Origin: Amborella trichopoda
Lineage: Eukaryota; Streptophyta; Magnoliopsida; Amborellales; Amborellaceae
Direction: 5' to 3'
DNA: 64,000 nt
NCBI RefSeq assembly: GCF_000471905.2
Contig: NW_006499364.1
Location: 2,693,526-2,757,525, forward strand
The notes below the pieces were generated by a model that saw only the letters and a list, made by a program, of their open reading frames with translations, ran no database searches and was not told where the DNA came from. The first letter of the stretch is position 1. Every line of letters starts with the position of its first letter. The translations under genes and the position numbers were made by a program. Positions 46,641 through 58,540 of this stretch are shown one piece after another.

Positions 46641-47345
46641 GCCTAGTGCCGCCCGTAGTTCACTGTTCACCCTATAGTTGTGAGCAGTAATGCCTAACAT
46701 CGTCCAAAGGCCATGACACTGTTTCTCCACGACTGTAGATGGCAAGGTCTAAACACCGTTGCGGTCCCGTCTCTTCATTGTCTCATGCCTTCTCTTCATT
46801 CTCTTTTCATCTCACTTGACTGAGGTTAAACTCGACATAGCATTGCCATAGAGATCTGGCTGTCGAGCAGCAACACTGTCATGCTTGTCCTGAGTACGAT
46901 GCTCGTCTTGCTGCCACACCAGATTAGAATAGTCATATGGGCCTCGGTTTCGAGTAGTATTGTCATCGTTCTGTCCTAATACCATGCTCGTCTTACTACC
47001 ATTCCGATTCGATCATTGTACTAGTCTAGCTTTCATGCTAATCTCGTCCCCTTATCAAGTTCTCTTCTCTTTTCTAATTTTATTCAAACCGTCTACTTCA
47101 TCATCCTCACTTATGAAAGTGCATTGCCCTATGACAAGGGTGGGTCCTTCGGTCCACTTGTCTTGCAAGTTAACCATGATAATGTTGTGCAAAGAAAAAC
47201 GATTCTGAACCAGTTAAAGCTGCTAAGGGGCTTTCTGTTGCGATCTAAGAGGGCGCCAGCGCGAGTCAGCCTACGTAAGTCACAACCCTAGGTGAGGTTG
47301 GTCCCCACCTCACGTTAAAATTTATCTCTCACTAGTTGAACACCT

Positions 47346-48465
47346 TGTAGATGCCTCGCTTTAAATCTGGCAACTTCTGTGGGTTTTCTGGACACTTGGG
47401 ATCACATTGACATAGTGAACCCAAAATTCATAGGTCACACAACTTACCCTTGGACCTAGAACCATTTTGTCATCTCAAAAACCTTGTTACACCCTGTATT
47501 GACCCAAAACCGTGAAAGCTCGCTGTTTTACGAAAAAAGTCATTAAAAATATTAAAAAAAATTTGGTTTTACCCAAATTTTTTCTAGGAGCTTCACAACT
47601 GGCTCAAGAACAAGTGTGAAAAAGAATATTTCAAATCGGAGGTGTTTTGACCTGGGCGACACTACCCGTGTCGCCTACACGTGTTTTTACTGAAACACAT
47701 TTTTACACATTCTCATGCATTTCCCCTACTTTCTAGATCGTTTATCTTGGGTGCGGAGCCCAGGGAGAGCTATCTGTACCTCCCAAAATTTGTTTTTTTT
47801 TTAAATTCAAATGGTATTGACCGAGGATTTGTTGGTTGCGGGGATAACACTGCCCCAACAAATCCCTCATTCATAACAACCATCTCGATGGTCAATTGAG
47901 GGGTGGAAACAAAAACTCTGGGAGACTTTTAGTAACCTAAGAGACGTTAGAAACTTAAGGCTGAAAAGATAAACCTGAGAGATACAGAGAGAGAACCTTT
48001 ACCCTGCTCTGCACCACAAATCTAAAGTGACCCTAGATCTGAAATTAGGGTACAACCACCCCAATAATATAGAGACTTTCTGATCATCAACACCTGAATT
48101 AGAAGGGCAAAGAGGAACCGGTTTTGATATGGCGGAGCCCTTAGGGGATCGGGAGTCTCAGGCCATCCGGCCCGGTCAGGTAGTCATTCTCCCTTCATTT
48201 CTTCTTTATTTTATTTTAGTTTTGTTTTTGTTCTGATTTTGATTTGTTTTGATTGAAAATATTGTTTTCAAATGCTTCAGATCACGCTGGCTCCGACACA
48301 GATCTGACAGCAGTTATGCTCGTTTCCGAGCATATCTGATCTCTGATTTGAATTCGATTGTTCCCAATTTCTCTAACATATCTTTTCCTTATCATTTTTA
48401 TCATATTTATGTTTTGAATTAGGGTGATCTACATCATTAGATCGCTCGATTCTGCACTATAAACA
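47346..48465 (+). repeat. 5' LTR of Element 3
   Basis: It starts TGTAGATGCC and ends CACTATAAACA, followed by the primer site. It contains a perfect hairpin, GGCGACAC/GTGTCGCC, at 47655-47675. Confidence 0.88.
47655..47675. other. GTGTCGCC hairpin in the Element 3 5' LTR
   Basis: GGCGACAC, five bases, GTGTCGCC. The 8-bp arms are perfect. Confidence 0.85.
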
Positions 48466-48468
48466 GTT

Positions 48469-48485
48469 TGGCACCCACCATGGTG
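48469..48485 (+). other. Primer binding site of Element 3
   Basis: TGGCACCCACCATGGTG starts three bases after the LTR. It resembles the TGGCGCCCACC-type site common in plant gypsy elements. Confidence 0.65.
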
Positions 48486-50769
48486 TTATCGAGCGTGTGA
48501 TCCGAGCATCAAAATTTTGAAAATATCAGAATATTTTGAAAATTTGTAGTAGTGTCCCTAAGGATTTCCTATTACTGCACAAAAAAATTCAGATCAAAAG
48601 AAAATATTTAAAAATATAAAAAAAATATTTTTATGTTAGATCTGCACTCCCCTCCTGTCACTTTATTTTAATTTATTTTCATAAAAGAATATTTTATTTT
48701 CTTTCTATCAAAGTTTAAAATAATAATTTTTTATTAATATATACAATGAAAAAAAAAAAAAATTGTTTGGGTGACGCACCTGGTGTTGCCTAGCTTACAA
48801 GGGGGAAACTACAGGTGTCGCTCGGGCAACCCGCCTTGTGTCGCCCAAACCAAGACATTTTTTAATATTCTGAAAATTTGTAAATATGTTCTAGGAGTAT
48901 TTGGAATCTTCTCATAAAATTTCAGTGAAAAATAAAATCTTTTAAAATACCAAACAAATCTTTTACTTGATGCAGGTCTGTCCTATTTGAACTTTCCTAT
49001 TTTCCAATTTTTTTTAATTTATTTCATTAAAAAAATTATTTTTATTGTTTGTTAAAGTTTTAAATATTTTCATTGCATCAAAATTAATCATAAAAAAATA
49101 TAAAAAAAATAAAATAAAAATAGTTTTTTTGGGCGACTCATCTGGTGTCGCCCAGCTCACAACACGCCCTATCTTTCCAGAGCTAAAAATTCTCAGATTT
49201 TTCTAAAAATTTTCATATCTCTTTCAGATACTCTTTTCTGAATGCTTACAAAATTTCAACTTAAAATAAAATTTTTAAAAATACTAGAAACATATTTTAC
49301 TTCAAGTAGGTACGCTCTATTCTTTACTTTCTGATTTCATTCTTGTTAGTTAATTTTGGTTGAATTCCTGTTTTCCCTTCTTTCATCATGCTTAGTTTAA
49401 TTATTTCTCATCGAATTTAATATATATATATATATATATATTATTGAGGGTTGTTTGCACTCTCTCTGAACCGTGTCCCATTTGAGTCATCCTCGACTTC
49501 GGTCAAGCTTGACTTAACACAGACTATGCCTAGTTTCATTGCTATGACCATACATTATTAGGGGTACCTCACCCCTCTATCTCTATTTTGCCTCGAGTGA
49601 GTTTCACCTCGAAGCACGCATCGCTGGGCACGATTAGCGCTGAGCGCTCACTTGTTTTCTTTCGTATTGTGTGCCTGTGGGCTTGACTTTATTTTTATTT
49701 GCGTGCTTCTTTACACACTCTAACACACACTGATCGGGAATCCCAGAAAACTAGAAAACAAATTTTTTGTAAACCGCCAAAATCCGCATTAACGGCATGA
49801 GGAGAACCCAGCTTTGATAGACGAGGTGGTTGGGATTCGCGTAACGTTAACTATGAGCACCCCTCCGTAATCCTTTGCATAAAAGCAACTCCACGTATAG
49901 TAGAACTTGGTGAATATCCTATAACAGGAGGTCAGGATCTATGTGGGGACCCATACAAGCCTAGCCACATTTTATTAGTTAGGAACCCACTCCAGACCTA
50001 GCCTACCTATAGTCTTATATTCTTCTAAGTCAAACATTTTCATGTTCTTGTTTGCTTACTTTTGGTAGATTAACTTACATCTCAGTCCGGACCTACTTTG
50101 GGTCCTTCTGGGTCCGAGCTCAAGCAGGTACCCAGTTTAGTCTAAGTCTGAACCAAGTTTCGCCTTGGTCTGAACGCCCCTTGGTCAGAGCCGAACGCTC
50201 GTTCTTTTCTTGTCTTTGATCCAGTCTATGTCAACACCTGGTCTGGTCATCAAAACTCTCTAGGTCCATAGTCTAGGCCTGTACCCAGCGTGCCCCAGGT
50301 CTGAACCATGTTCCGCCTTGATCCGAACCTAGGCTTCCCCTTGGTCCCGGCCAAAAGCTCATTCCTAGTACATCTCTGATCCAATCCGGGTCAACGCCTG
50401 GTTTGATCTTCACAAATTCTCTGAGTCCAAGCCTATGCTTGCACCCAACTCAGTTAAAGGTCGGACCAGGTTTACTCCCAGGTCCGCACCTAGACCCACT
50501 CTTGGCTCGAGCTCAGACTCAGACATATCTAGTCTAGATCTTTGTTTAGGTTCTAGTATAGGTCTAAGTTTAGAGTTAGCTCTAAGGATAGATTAGGCTC
50601 ACCCTAGCTTAGGGTCTGAACCAAAACCCAGTGACTTTAGACTCTAGTCTAGTCTTAGCCTAGGTCTTAGTTAAGGTTTACACTTAGAGTCAGGCTAGGT
50701 CCACCCTAGTTCATCGAGTCTAGATCCTACCCAAGTCTAGATCTTAGGACTGTGCTTAGAGAAATCACC
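48486..50769 (+). other. Leader of Element 3 with tandem repeats and GTGTCGCC hairpins
   Basis: No gene is seen. 48486-49400 is AT-rich and repeats a layout of GTGTCGCC motifs (48776-48850; a hairpin at 49131-49153 with GGGCGAC/GTCGCCC arms) alternating with AAAATATAAAAA runs. 50090-50480 has three imperfect units about 155 bases long (TCTGAACCAAGTT at 50147, TCTGAACCATGTT at 50300, TCGGACCAGGTTT at 50461). 50520-50760 has a two-fold repeat with CACCCTAG. Confidence 0.7.
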
Positions 50770-52720
50770 ATGTCAATCACCCAAGGCGACTATGATGACT
50801 ATTTTACGGCCGACTCTAAGCCCAACCTTCCTAAACCTAACGACCAATATGCCGCAATCCCTTGGGATTACAATCAGCACTCAGCGCAGTCCATAATCTG
50901 ACGCCCCAGTCTCCAACTAGAGGAAGAGTCCCAAGGATCTACTCCCAATTCCGAGGTGTGTATGGTCCGAAAAGAGAGCTCTGCTAGGAAAACATTGAAT
51001 AGCCAGGGGGTCCGACCGGGCGTTGTCATACAAGGAACCTTACGTAGCCACAGTAGGATTCGTGTAACCCTAAGCATCCAAAGTTGGACTCGTGCCAGGG
51101 GAGTTTCCATGCTGTATCTAATGCCCCTCAGAAGTCACACTCTGATAACCTTGAGGCTCAATAGTCTCAAAATCAAGACCCATCTAGGTCTAGGAATCTA
51201 ACCCAACCTCGGGTCACCATAGTACAGCCCATGACATCCTGAATATGGTACGCAGTAGAGGTGTTAATCTAGACCAACCCTTAAGTGAGATGGACATCCT
51301 GGCCACCCTTAAGAGTATAGTTTATCTAGGTTACACTATCCAGACCCCAATTCATGGGTCGGTCCTAAACTAGCTTAATAACATAGATTAACCCCTAGCA
51401 CAGCCGAGTCAGTCAATTCTTCAATCGGTGCCTCTGATGCATCAGGTCCAACAAACCGTGCAGTTTCCACAACCGGTGGTGAGGCCTATGGGTTAGTACG
51501 CCCCTCAAGCACAAATGTGTCAAATCGCCTCGGTGACTGCGGCTCATCAATCTTAGGCCCAAGCAGGCCAACATCTACCCCAAGTATTGACTCATCAGTC
51601 TATGCTTGGGAACCCACCGACGGGTGGGCCTACTCTCATGACGTATACCCAACAAGAACGCACCTTAAAATCGATACAAGATATGCTTGTAAGGATGGGT
51701 ATGCATGAAGTCCAACCCCTAAAGACCTATGTTCTAGAGACCCTTGGAGGCATGGAAGATCTTCCCTGGGGATTTGTCATCCCAGAATTTATATATAAAT
51801 TCAACGAGAAGAGCGATCCAGATATGCACGCCAATGCTTACCTCCTCTCCGTCTGAGCCTTGCGAGACAGGCCCAACCAGTTGAAGTTCCTGTTTTCGTA
51901 AACATTGACTGGCGAGGCCTTGAATTAATATTAGAGAATAATGACCGGTCAATCACCCATTACTCCAGTTGAAATGTTTAACCAGTTCCTCTCTCATTAC
52001 CGTGGGTCAGCACCAAGATCTCTCTCCCTGGGTGAGCTCAGTGCCACAAAACAAAACCCAGGACAATCCTTCGATAATTTCATTGGTCGATTCCACGAGA
52101 CGGCGATGCGGGTCATTGAATGTCCACTTAAAAACCCAGCTAAAGTCTCCATGGCCTTAGAAAATGCCGCTCTTCAATACAGGACTTTCTTCAGCCAAGG
52201 CATTGTCCCCCACTCTTTCGACTCTATGATCGAGCGGGTCGCACGACATGAAAGGGTGAGAGGGACACCCCTTAGCACTAGGCCCGATAACAAACCCATC
52301 ACGACTCCCCAGAATAAAAGCAAGAGCTTTGGTAAGGGGAATGTTTCCGATCAGGTTAATGAGGTTTTCATTAACGGACCAGCTCAAGGTTCAGCCACCT
52401 ACCATAACAATAGGAATCAAAATCGAAGGGGTCAGCCTAGAGTTAATGCTCAAAATAACAATCGATGGCGAGAGGATAACTTCACTTCTCTCAGAGACCC
52501 GTTAGAAAAAATGCTGGAGTTACTCTTGAACAAAAATATGGTTCAACTGCCTCCACCATCTGAACCACCATTTGAGGTTACGGATAAGAACAGATGGTGC
52601 AAGTGGCATAGAAACCATGCTCATGATACCCAAAACTGTTTCTATTTGAAGAGAGTGATTCAAGGGTTGATCAATAGGGGCAACATCATTGTCAAACTTA
52701 GAAATCAACTTATTGAGTAA
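50770..52720 (+). pseudogene. gag of Element 3
   Basis: The presumed start is ATG at 50770 (MSITQGDYDDYFTADSKPNL). Stops and shifts break the first 1.1 kb. The capsid region reads FIYKFNEKSDPDMHANAYL (about 51790), then an open stretch 51941-52720 of 259 codons: MFNQFLSHYRGS, SFDNFIGRFHETAMRVI, PHSFDSMIERVARHER, a basic Asn/Arg-rich part, and the zinc knuckle WCKWHRNHAHDTQNC (C-x2-H-x4-H-x4-C) followed by FYLKRVIQGLI near the end. This is the usual Ty3/gypsy gag layout. The product would form particles and bind RNA. It is the only retrotransposon protein in this element. Confidence 0.8.
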
Positions 52721-55438
52721 TCTAATCAAAATATGGGTATCTACACATTTGAGTCTTCTTAGAGGAAACTCTTCGTCCCCAAACTTTGATGACCCTCTAA
52801 AGTGGGACCGGTATGATGAAGATGATACCCTAGAGATTGATATGGTCAGAGCTAATGAGAGGGGGTCATTTCTCAAATGTGAGGCCAACATCCCGAAGTC
52901 TCCCACTACGTGTTCAAATAAGGGGCCAACACCTCAAATGTCAAAAGAAGTCGAACCTTTGGATATTCTAAGGGCCCACCTGGGTCACTTACAAAAGATT
53001 TCTTGAGTGATCTACCAATCTGGGATCAAGAATTGAATATTGAAAATCCGATCATGTTACCTCCTCAAGGGGCAGGCTCTCTAAAAGTCATTAACAACAT
53101 GAGCACAACTTCAATAACCGGAGTACCACCAATGTCAAAAGAATGCATCCTCTGAAGAGCAAGTTCCCAATGGAACGGAAAGCCTTGCAGTGGCAACCGC
53201 ATCAAAATATTCAATAGGGGCAAACTCCTCTCATGAAGAGGATACAATAGGGACAACTAATGAGATTGAAGCCTTGTTTGTTGATTCCCAATATGTCATA
53301 AGGCTGTTTAATACAACTGGGGCAATTAATGAGATCGAACCCTTCTTTGTTGACTCCCAACATGTCGTAAGGTCATCTAGTACCAACTCAACCACTACTC
53401 TTGTGTGAGAGTCTCGTCTAAGCTCGACCACTGAAAAGGAGTCTACTACGGATACCCTCGAGAAACAATTCAACATTTACAATGAAAAAGATTACTGAAA
53501 AGGAATTGGGTGATCACTCACCCCTTGAAAATAACCAAATGAGGCATTCATGCGTCACATGCTAGAAGGAATTAACACCTAGTGTGTAACATAAAGTACT
53601 CCATGAAAGGGAAAACGCTGATGAGCCTATCCGTCCATACAGTAGATTGAGAGTGATTTTTAGTCCCAAAATCAAGGTTCAAGTGGAACAGTTTAATAGA
53701 AAACTTCAACGTAGATTCAGCAACCATGGTTAAAAAGATTTTGGATGTCAACCCGGGTCAAGGGAAATCAGAGGAAGACCGATAATAGAACCTCCCTGCC
53801 ACTTGAAGGAGGGAAAGATGATCGACCATACGCTATCTTAAGGCTAATTGCTAAAAAAAAAGAAAAGGCACCTTTGACTCTTCTTTCCCTTCCTCTTCCT
53901 TTGTCATTCTTTTCTTCTTCTTCGAGAAAAGAAAAAAAGAGAAAAAAAAAAGAAAAGAAAATCTCATCCGCTAGGCTAAATTCCAAAAGGATTCCCAAGC
54001 GTTGGAAAAAATGTCACCGGGCTGAAAATCTGAAAGGAACCCCGAGGCGATGAGAAAATAAATAAAAAATCTCATCCGCTGGGCCAAAAATTCGAAAGGA
54101 CTCCCTAGCATTGGAAAAAATGTCACTGGGCTGAAAATCCAAAGGGAACCCCGAGGCGATGAGATAAAATAAAGAAGTTCTCTCCTTCTACTCTCCAAAG
54201 TCTTTTCTCTCTAAGCATCTTCTCTTCCTCCCCCTGAGTCGAAGTGGTACGCATTAGCTTGAAGAAACATTGTTAAGGACCTAGATTGTCTGAAACTTCG
54301 AAAGGTGCGTGGCGGAGGAACGAAATGAGAAATCCAAAGAGATTTTGAAGACCTAGAGGTAGTATCCTTATTTTCAAGACTTTGTTTCGCTCAAAACTCT
54401 AGAGAACTCTCCTTGAATTGCAACAAAAGAGCTGAGGTTGGAAGAAAAAGAAATACTTGATGATTCCTCGTCCCGAATATTCTAGTAAGGACTTGATACG
54501 CTCACATAAGATCCACCAAAGGAGTCACATGTGGTAAAACTGTAAGACCCACATTAAAAGAAAACCACCTCCAATAGGGGCAGCAAAAGAAAAAAAATAA
54601 AAATAAAAACTCCACGGTTGGTCGTATGAGCATAATTTCCGACTACATGGTCCATCGCTGCATGACGCTAAACTGCTTAGAGGACTCTGTGGTTGCAGGA
54701 ATTAAAATTTTTAGGTAACTCTATTTTTGGAAATATCTTCCTCTTTTCAAAATTTTCATTATATGTCTTGTGTTTTCAAAAAATTTAATTTTTTTGTTAA
54801 AATCGTAGCCTGTCCTTGCTCCGGGTTCTGTTTCAAATCCCATCCTATATTCAAAAATTTCTAAAAAGACCTATAAAAATGAAGGAGCTTGGGCACCCAT
54901 ATATGATGAACACCGCATTGACGCGATTATCACGTTGCTTCCTCGCCTCTCTATTCGAAATTGATCAGACAAGTCTTGTCTTATATAAAGCCTTTTCCTA
55001 TAGACAGCCTTAGGAAACCCAAAAGGAAAATAAAGAAATTACCAAGGTTAAAATTTTAAAACAGAGAAAACCCTGAGGTCAAGTGGCATGGCTGGAAAAT
55101 CCACCTCGAGTTTCAAGCTTGCGTAACTCGTCGACACCTCACGCCGAAAATCCTCAGATGAAAATGCCCTAGTGGGTGAGCCTGGGAGTGTAATGGCTTG
55201 GAGGGATAGTTGGTGTGCCATAATTCCACGTGACCTCGGAATGACATTCATCTTTGACATTCTCTTATCCCTCGAAGGACAGCGAGTGTCAGAGAGTCTA
55301 CTATTGCTACTCACCTGGCCCTCGAAGGACAGGGAGTGCGCATTCGCCTGCCCCTCGAAGGATAGGGAACGATAGCGTGTCTACTTCTTTGCCACTCTCC
55401 TGACCCTCGAAGGACAAGGAGTGCCAAAGAAGGGCTAC
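52721..55438 (+). other. 3' part of Element 3, no pol, small tandem repeats
   Basis: 52721-53480 may be the end of a longer gag-pro frame (SNQNMGIYTFESS; NFDDPLKWDRYDEDDTLEID), but no DTG/DSG protease motif is seen. 53255-53400 has a 69-base two-fold repeat (NEIEALFVDSQYVIR, NEIEPFFVDSQHVVR). 53961-54165 has a 108-base two-fold repeat starting ATCTCATCCGC. 55260-55430 has about four CCTCGAAGGACA(A/G)GGAGTG units. The rest shows nothing recognisable. Confidence 0.65.
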
Positions 55439-56569
55439 TATAGACACCCTACTTTAAATCTGGCAAGTTCTGTGGTTTTTTTGGACCCTTAGGATTACAT
55501 TGACTTAATGAACCCAAAATCCATAGGTCATACAACTTACCGTAGTACCCAGAACCATCTTGCCAGCCCAGAAACCCTGTTACACCCTGTTTTGAACTAG
55601 AACCCTGAAAATAAGCTATTATATAGAAAAACTCATTAAAAAAATTCGTTTTGACCCCAATGTTTTCTGAGAGCTTCAAAACAGGCTAAAAAACATGTGT
55701 AAAAAAGAATATTTCAAATCAGATGTGTTTTGGCCTATGCAACACTAGATGTGTCGCTCGAGCGACACAGGCTGATCGCCTAGGTCTTGGTGACACTACC
55801 CATGTCGCCCAGATGCGTTTTCACTGAAACGCATTCTCACGCATTTGCCCTACTTTCTAGGTCATTTATCTTGGGTGTGGGGCCTGGGGGAAGCTATTCG
55901 TACCTCCCAAAATTCGTTTTTTTTTAAATTTGAATGGTGTTGATCGAGGATTTGTTGGTTACGGGGATAACACTGCCCCAACAAATCCCTTGTTCATAAA
56001 AATCATCTCAGTGGTCATTTGAGGGGTGGAAACAAAAACTCTGAGAGACTTTTAGAAACCTGAGAGACTTTAGAAACTTTAGGATGGAAAGATAAACTTG
56101 AGAGATACAGAGAAAACCTTTACCCTGCTCTGCACCTCAAATCTAAACTCACCCTAGATAAAAAATTAGGGTACAACCACCCCACTTCTATAGAGACTTG
56201 TTGATCATCAACACCTGAATAAGAAGTGTAAAGAGGAACCGATTCTTAAACGGGTGAGCCCTCAGCGGCTCGGGAGTCCCGGGCCATTCAGCCCGGTCAG
56301 GTACTCAGTCTCCCTTCATTTTTTCTTTATTTTATTTTATTTTTTTTATTTTTTTTGATTGAAATCTTGTTTAGAAATGCATCGATCACACTGGCTCCGT
56401 CACAGATCAGAGAGCAGGTCTTCTCGTTTCTGGACACATCTGATCTCAGATCTAAATTAAATTGTTCTCACTTTCTCTACCATATCTTTGCCTTTTCATT
56501 TTTATCATTTTGAAGTGTCAGATCCAGGTGATTGACATTGTTAGATCCCTCGATTATGCACGATAAACA
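55439..56569 (+). repeat. 3' LTR of Element 3
   Basis: It starts TATAGACACCC (aligned to TGTAGATGCC) and ends CACGATAAACA. It carries a perfect 18-bp palindrome, GTGTCGCTCGAGCGACAC (55751-55768), and a weaker hairpin at about 55789-55810. The purine-rich CCAAAGAAGGG just before it may be the polypurine tract. Confidence 0.88.
55751..55768. other. 18-bp perfect palindrome in the Element 3 3' LTR
   Basis: GTGTCGCTCGAGCGACAC with no loop. The aligned region of the 5' LTR lacks this copy but has the hairpin at 47655. Confidence 0.9.
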
Positions 56570-56692
56570 CACTTGCCTTGTTCTCGAAAGAGGTTCCCGA
56601 GAGAGCGATCTCAAGTCACGGGTCTTTCGAACCCGAGACACGTGTCACCCGATCACCTAGATCTGGGGAGGCAAGATCGAGGCACCTAACCA
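56570..56692 (+). repeat. LTR A4, right portion
   Basis: It begins with the duplicated CACTT, continues as in A1 and A3 (TTCTCGAAAGAGG, GAGAGAGCGATCTC, CACGTGTCACCCGATCACC) and ends ACCTAACCA. No primer site follows. Confidence 0.85.
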
Positions 56693-57230
56693 GTCACTAA
56701 ACTTACTTCAAGATGCTAAAGACGCTCCAAGAAAGCCAAGTCAGCCAGAACTTGGACCTATTATGTAGCAAAATTGCTAGCAGTAAGCAGAGGTTATACC
56801 TACAACTTGTCACCTCAATAAACTGAAGTACCTTGCCCACCGAGTACAATCTGGTGCACCACGAAGACAGACGCCAACAAAAGGCCCTTCAGTAGACTAT
56901 CCAGAATAAACAACAAAACAAACGAACCTAGATCAAATGGGAAAAATGCCCTTCAGCGTGGCACTCGACCGTCAGAATCACAAATAGTCCCTTGAGGTTG
57001 AGGACATCGACAAGATCCTTCAAAAAATTCTCTTTTCCCCCAAAAGTCTCCACTGATTGACCTATACATTGCGTCCAAATGTCTGAGTGTCTCAGCTACA
57101 ACATTGCGTGAATCTCCTTGACGTTCATGTGGTCCTGTGGCTAGGAAGAAAAAATTAATAAAGCTAAAGGAAAATTTCCAAATGTTGTCTTTCTTTCTTC
57201 TCTTGAAGCACAACATTTGCTGAGGCAAGC
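56693..57230 (+). other. Remnant of a Tat-like internal 3' region
   Basis: It is homologous to the last part of the Element 2 internal region (AAATAGTCCCTTGAGG at 56972 and 43983; AAGTCTCCACTG; TGCGTCCAAATG). It lies between LTR A4 and LTR A5 without primer site, gag or pol. It is what remains of another element after a large internal deletion. Confidence 0.65.
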
Positions 57231-58532
57231 TGTTTGAATATATTTTTCAATACTTTGAGTCCCCGACATGGAGAAGTCAATCAATAAAGCCTGAATTACA
57301 ATGGAATTCTTGACAGGCTCAGAATTGCCCCAGAACAAGTGGAAATTCTCATAAGGACTTTAGAAGGCCACCTGCCAAGTTTCAACATAATTCAACATGT
57401 CTAAAGTAATGCAGAGAAAGAAACAATTTTAGATAAATTAGTGTCTAGCACCTTGAAACGGACCCCATAACTTGAACACTATTTTTGGTACTTGAAATTG
57501 ATGTGGGACCACTGCCATTGGACTTGGCACAGTTGAAAACCCTTATGAAAGTTTCAGCTTAATCGAACGCTTTAAGACAAAGTTATGGGTAAAAGACCAA
57601 AAAGGGGTATGCCGCACACTATTCCCATGCGGCATCCCTGCACCAAATCATCATCAAAGGTAACTATCTTTACAGTCTCGGGTAGTGAATTTTGGGAGCC
57701 ATATCTCACACGTCCCAATTCAGATCATGCTCAAATTTTGTAAGCGTGTTTATCTCGTCAAGACGAACGTTTTGATATGTGGCGCACCTCGTGACGACGC
57801 CCTAGTAGTGAGAAAAGCTAGAGAGAAGTTGCTGATTCGTGAAGGAAGTTGTAGGAAATTCTACCACAACACATCCTGCTCAAGCAACCACATCACGGCA
57901 CTCACGACTCAGATTGACACGAGACGATTTCCATCGCGTTCGTAAGGTCTAAGGATACCATTGATCTGAACCTTATTCATGATGTACGGTTGGATTTGAC
58001 ATGCAATGCTGATAAAGTTGTTGTAAATTCTAACCACCGGAAGTCATATTCCGGCTAAAAACTCAAGACTGCAAAATCTTCGTCCATATACAATATAGAG
58101 CTACGTTTGTTGCCACGCAATCGTGACGGCATACTCAGTGCAATACAATGAAGAAATCACGAAGAAGCATCTAGATATGAGCACACTATCGATCCAAAGT
58201 TTTCAAGATTCATATGAATTTCAAGTCGCATGATCGTAGCTTGAAAACACGATCCGTGGCTCGAAGTTGGTATCAAATTGATCGCCATGACAAGCCTTAA
58301 AAGAAAGCAATCATATTTTTATCAAACGGGCACCAGAGCAATCTCGGATCTTCCATGGAAGATTACGCATGTTCTAGGGAGCAGTAGGGACTGATTTGAA
58401 ATTCCATGTATTTTTAGGCAAGGGCAAAACAATCATTTTGCACCAATTTTTTAAAAAAATTTAATTCAATTAAATTGTAATTATCATATATTTCGATATT
58501 TTTGGGCATCCAGTCATGTTTTGGCCAAATTC

Positions 58533-58540
58533 TATAAATA
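58533..58540 (+). promoter_or_regulatory. TATA box of LTR A5
   Basis: TATAAATA after GGCCAAATTC, at the position of the A1 and A3 boxes. Confidence 0.55.

Larger units (their letters stand above)
44229..47345 (+). repeat. LTR A4 of Element 2, left portion
   Basis: It starts TATTGGAAGACATTTTTCAGC (type A start with G to A at base 2). It has a TATATATA box at 45516, a GA microsatellite with a gap, the hairpin array (46200-46640), and a stem-loop at 47133. The LTR is cut at 47345 by Element 3 and continues at 56570 (CACTTGCCTTGTTCTCG) to 56692. Confidence 0.85.
47346..56569 (+). mobile_element. Element 3: complete gag-only Ty3/gypsy-like element
   Basis: Two LTRs of 1120 and 1131 bp enclose a primer site, a long leader, a gag and a repeat-rich 3' part. 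It is flanked by CACCT (47341-47345) and CACTT (56570-56574). Removing it restores LTR A4 (compare GGCACTTGCCCTTGTTC in A1). No protease, reverse transcriptase, RNase H or integrase is found in 9.2 kb, so it is non-autonomous. The two LTRs differ at about one base in six over the first 110 bases by eye, so the insertion is old. Confidence 0.88.
28326..56692 (+). mobile_element. Element 2: Tat/Ogre-like element with unlike LTRs, split by Element 3
   Basis: Structure: LTR B (28326-33920), primer site, leader, broken gag, antisense PMD frame, tandem-repeat 3' region, LTR A4 (44229-47345 and 56570-56692). Reverse transcriptase and integrase are absent. The two LTRs are of different subtypes, so they cannot be the two ends of one fresh insertion. 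The left flank GCTAT and the bases after the right LTR (GTCAC) do not match. Recombination between related elements is the simplest reading. Confidence 0.65.
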
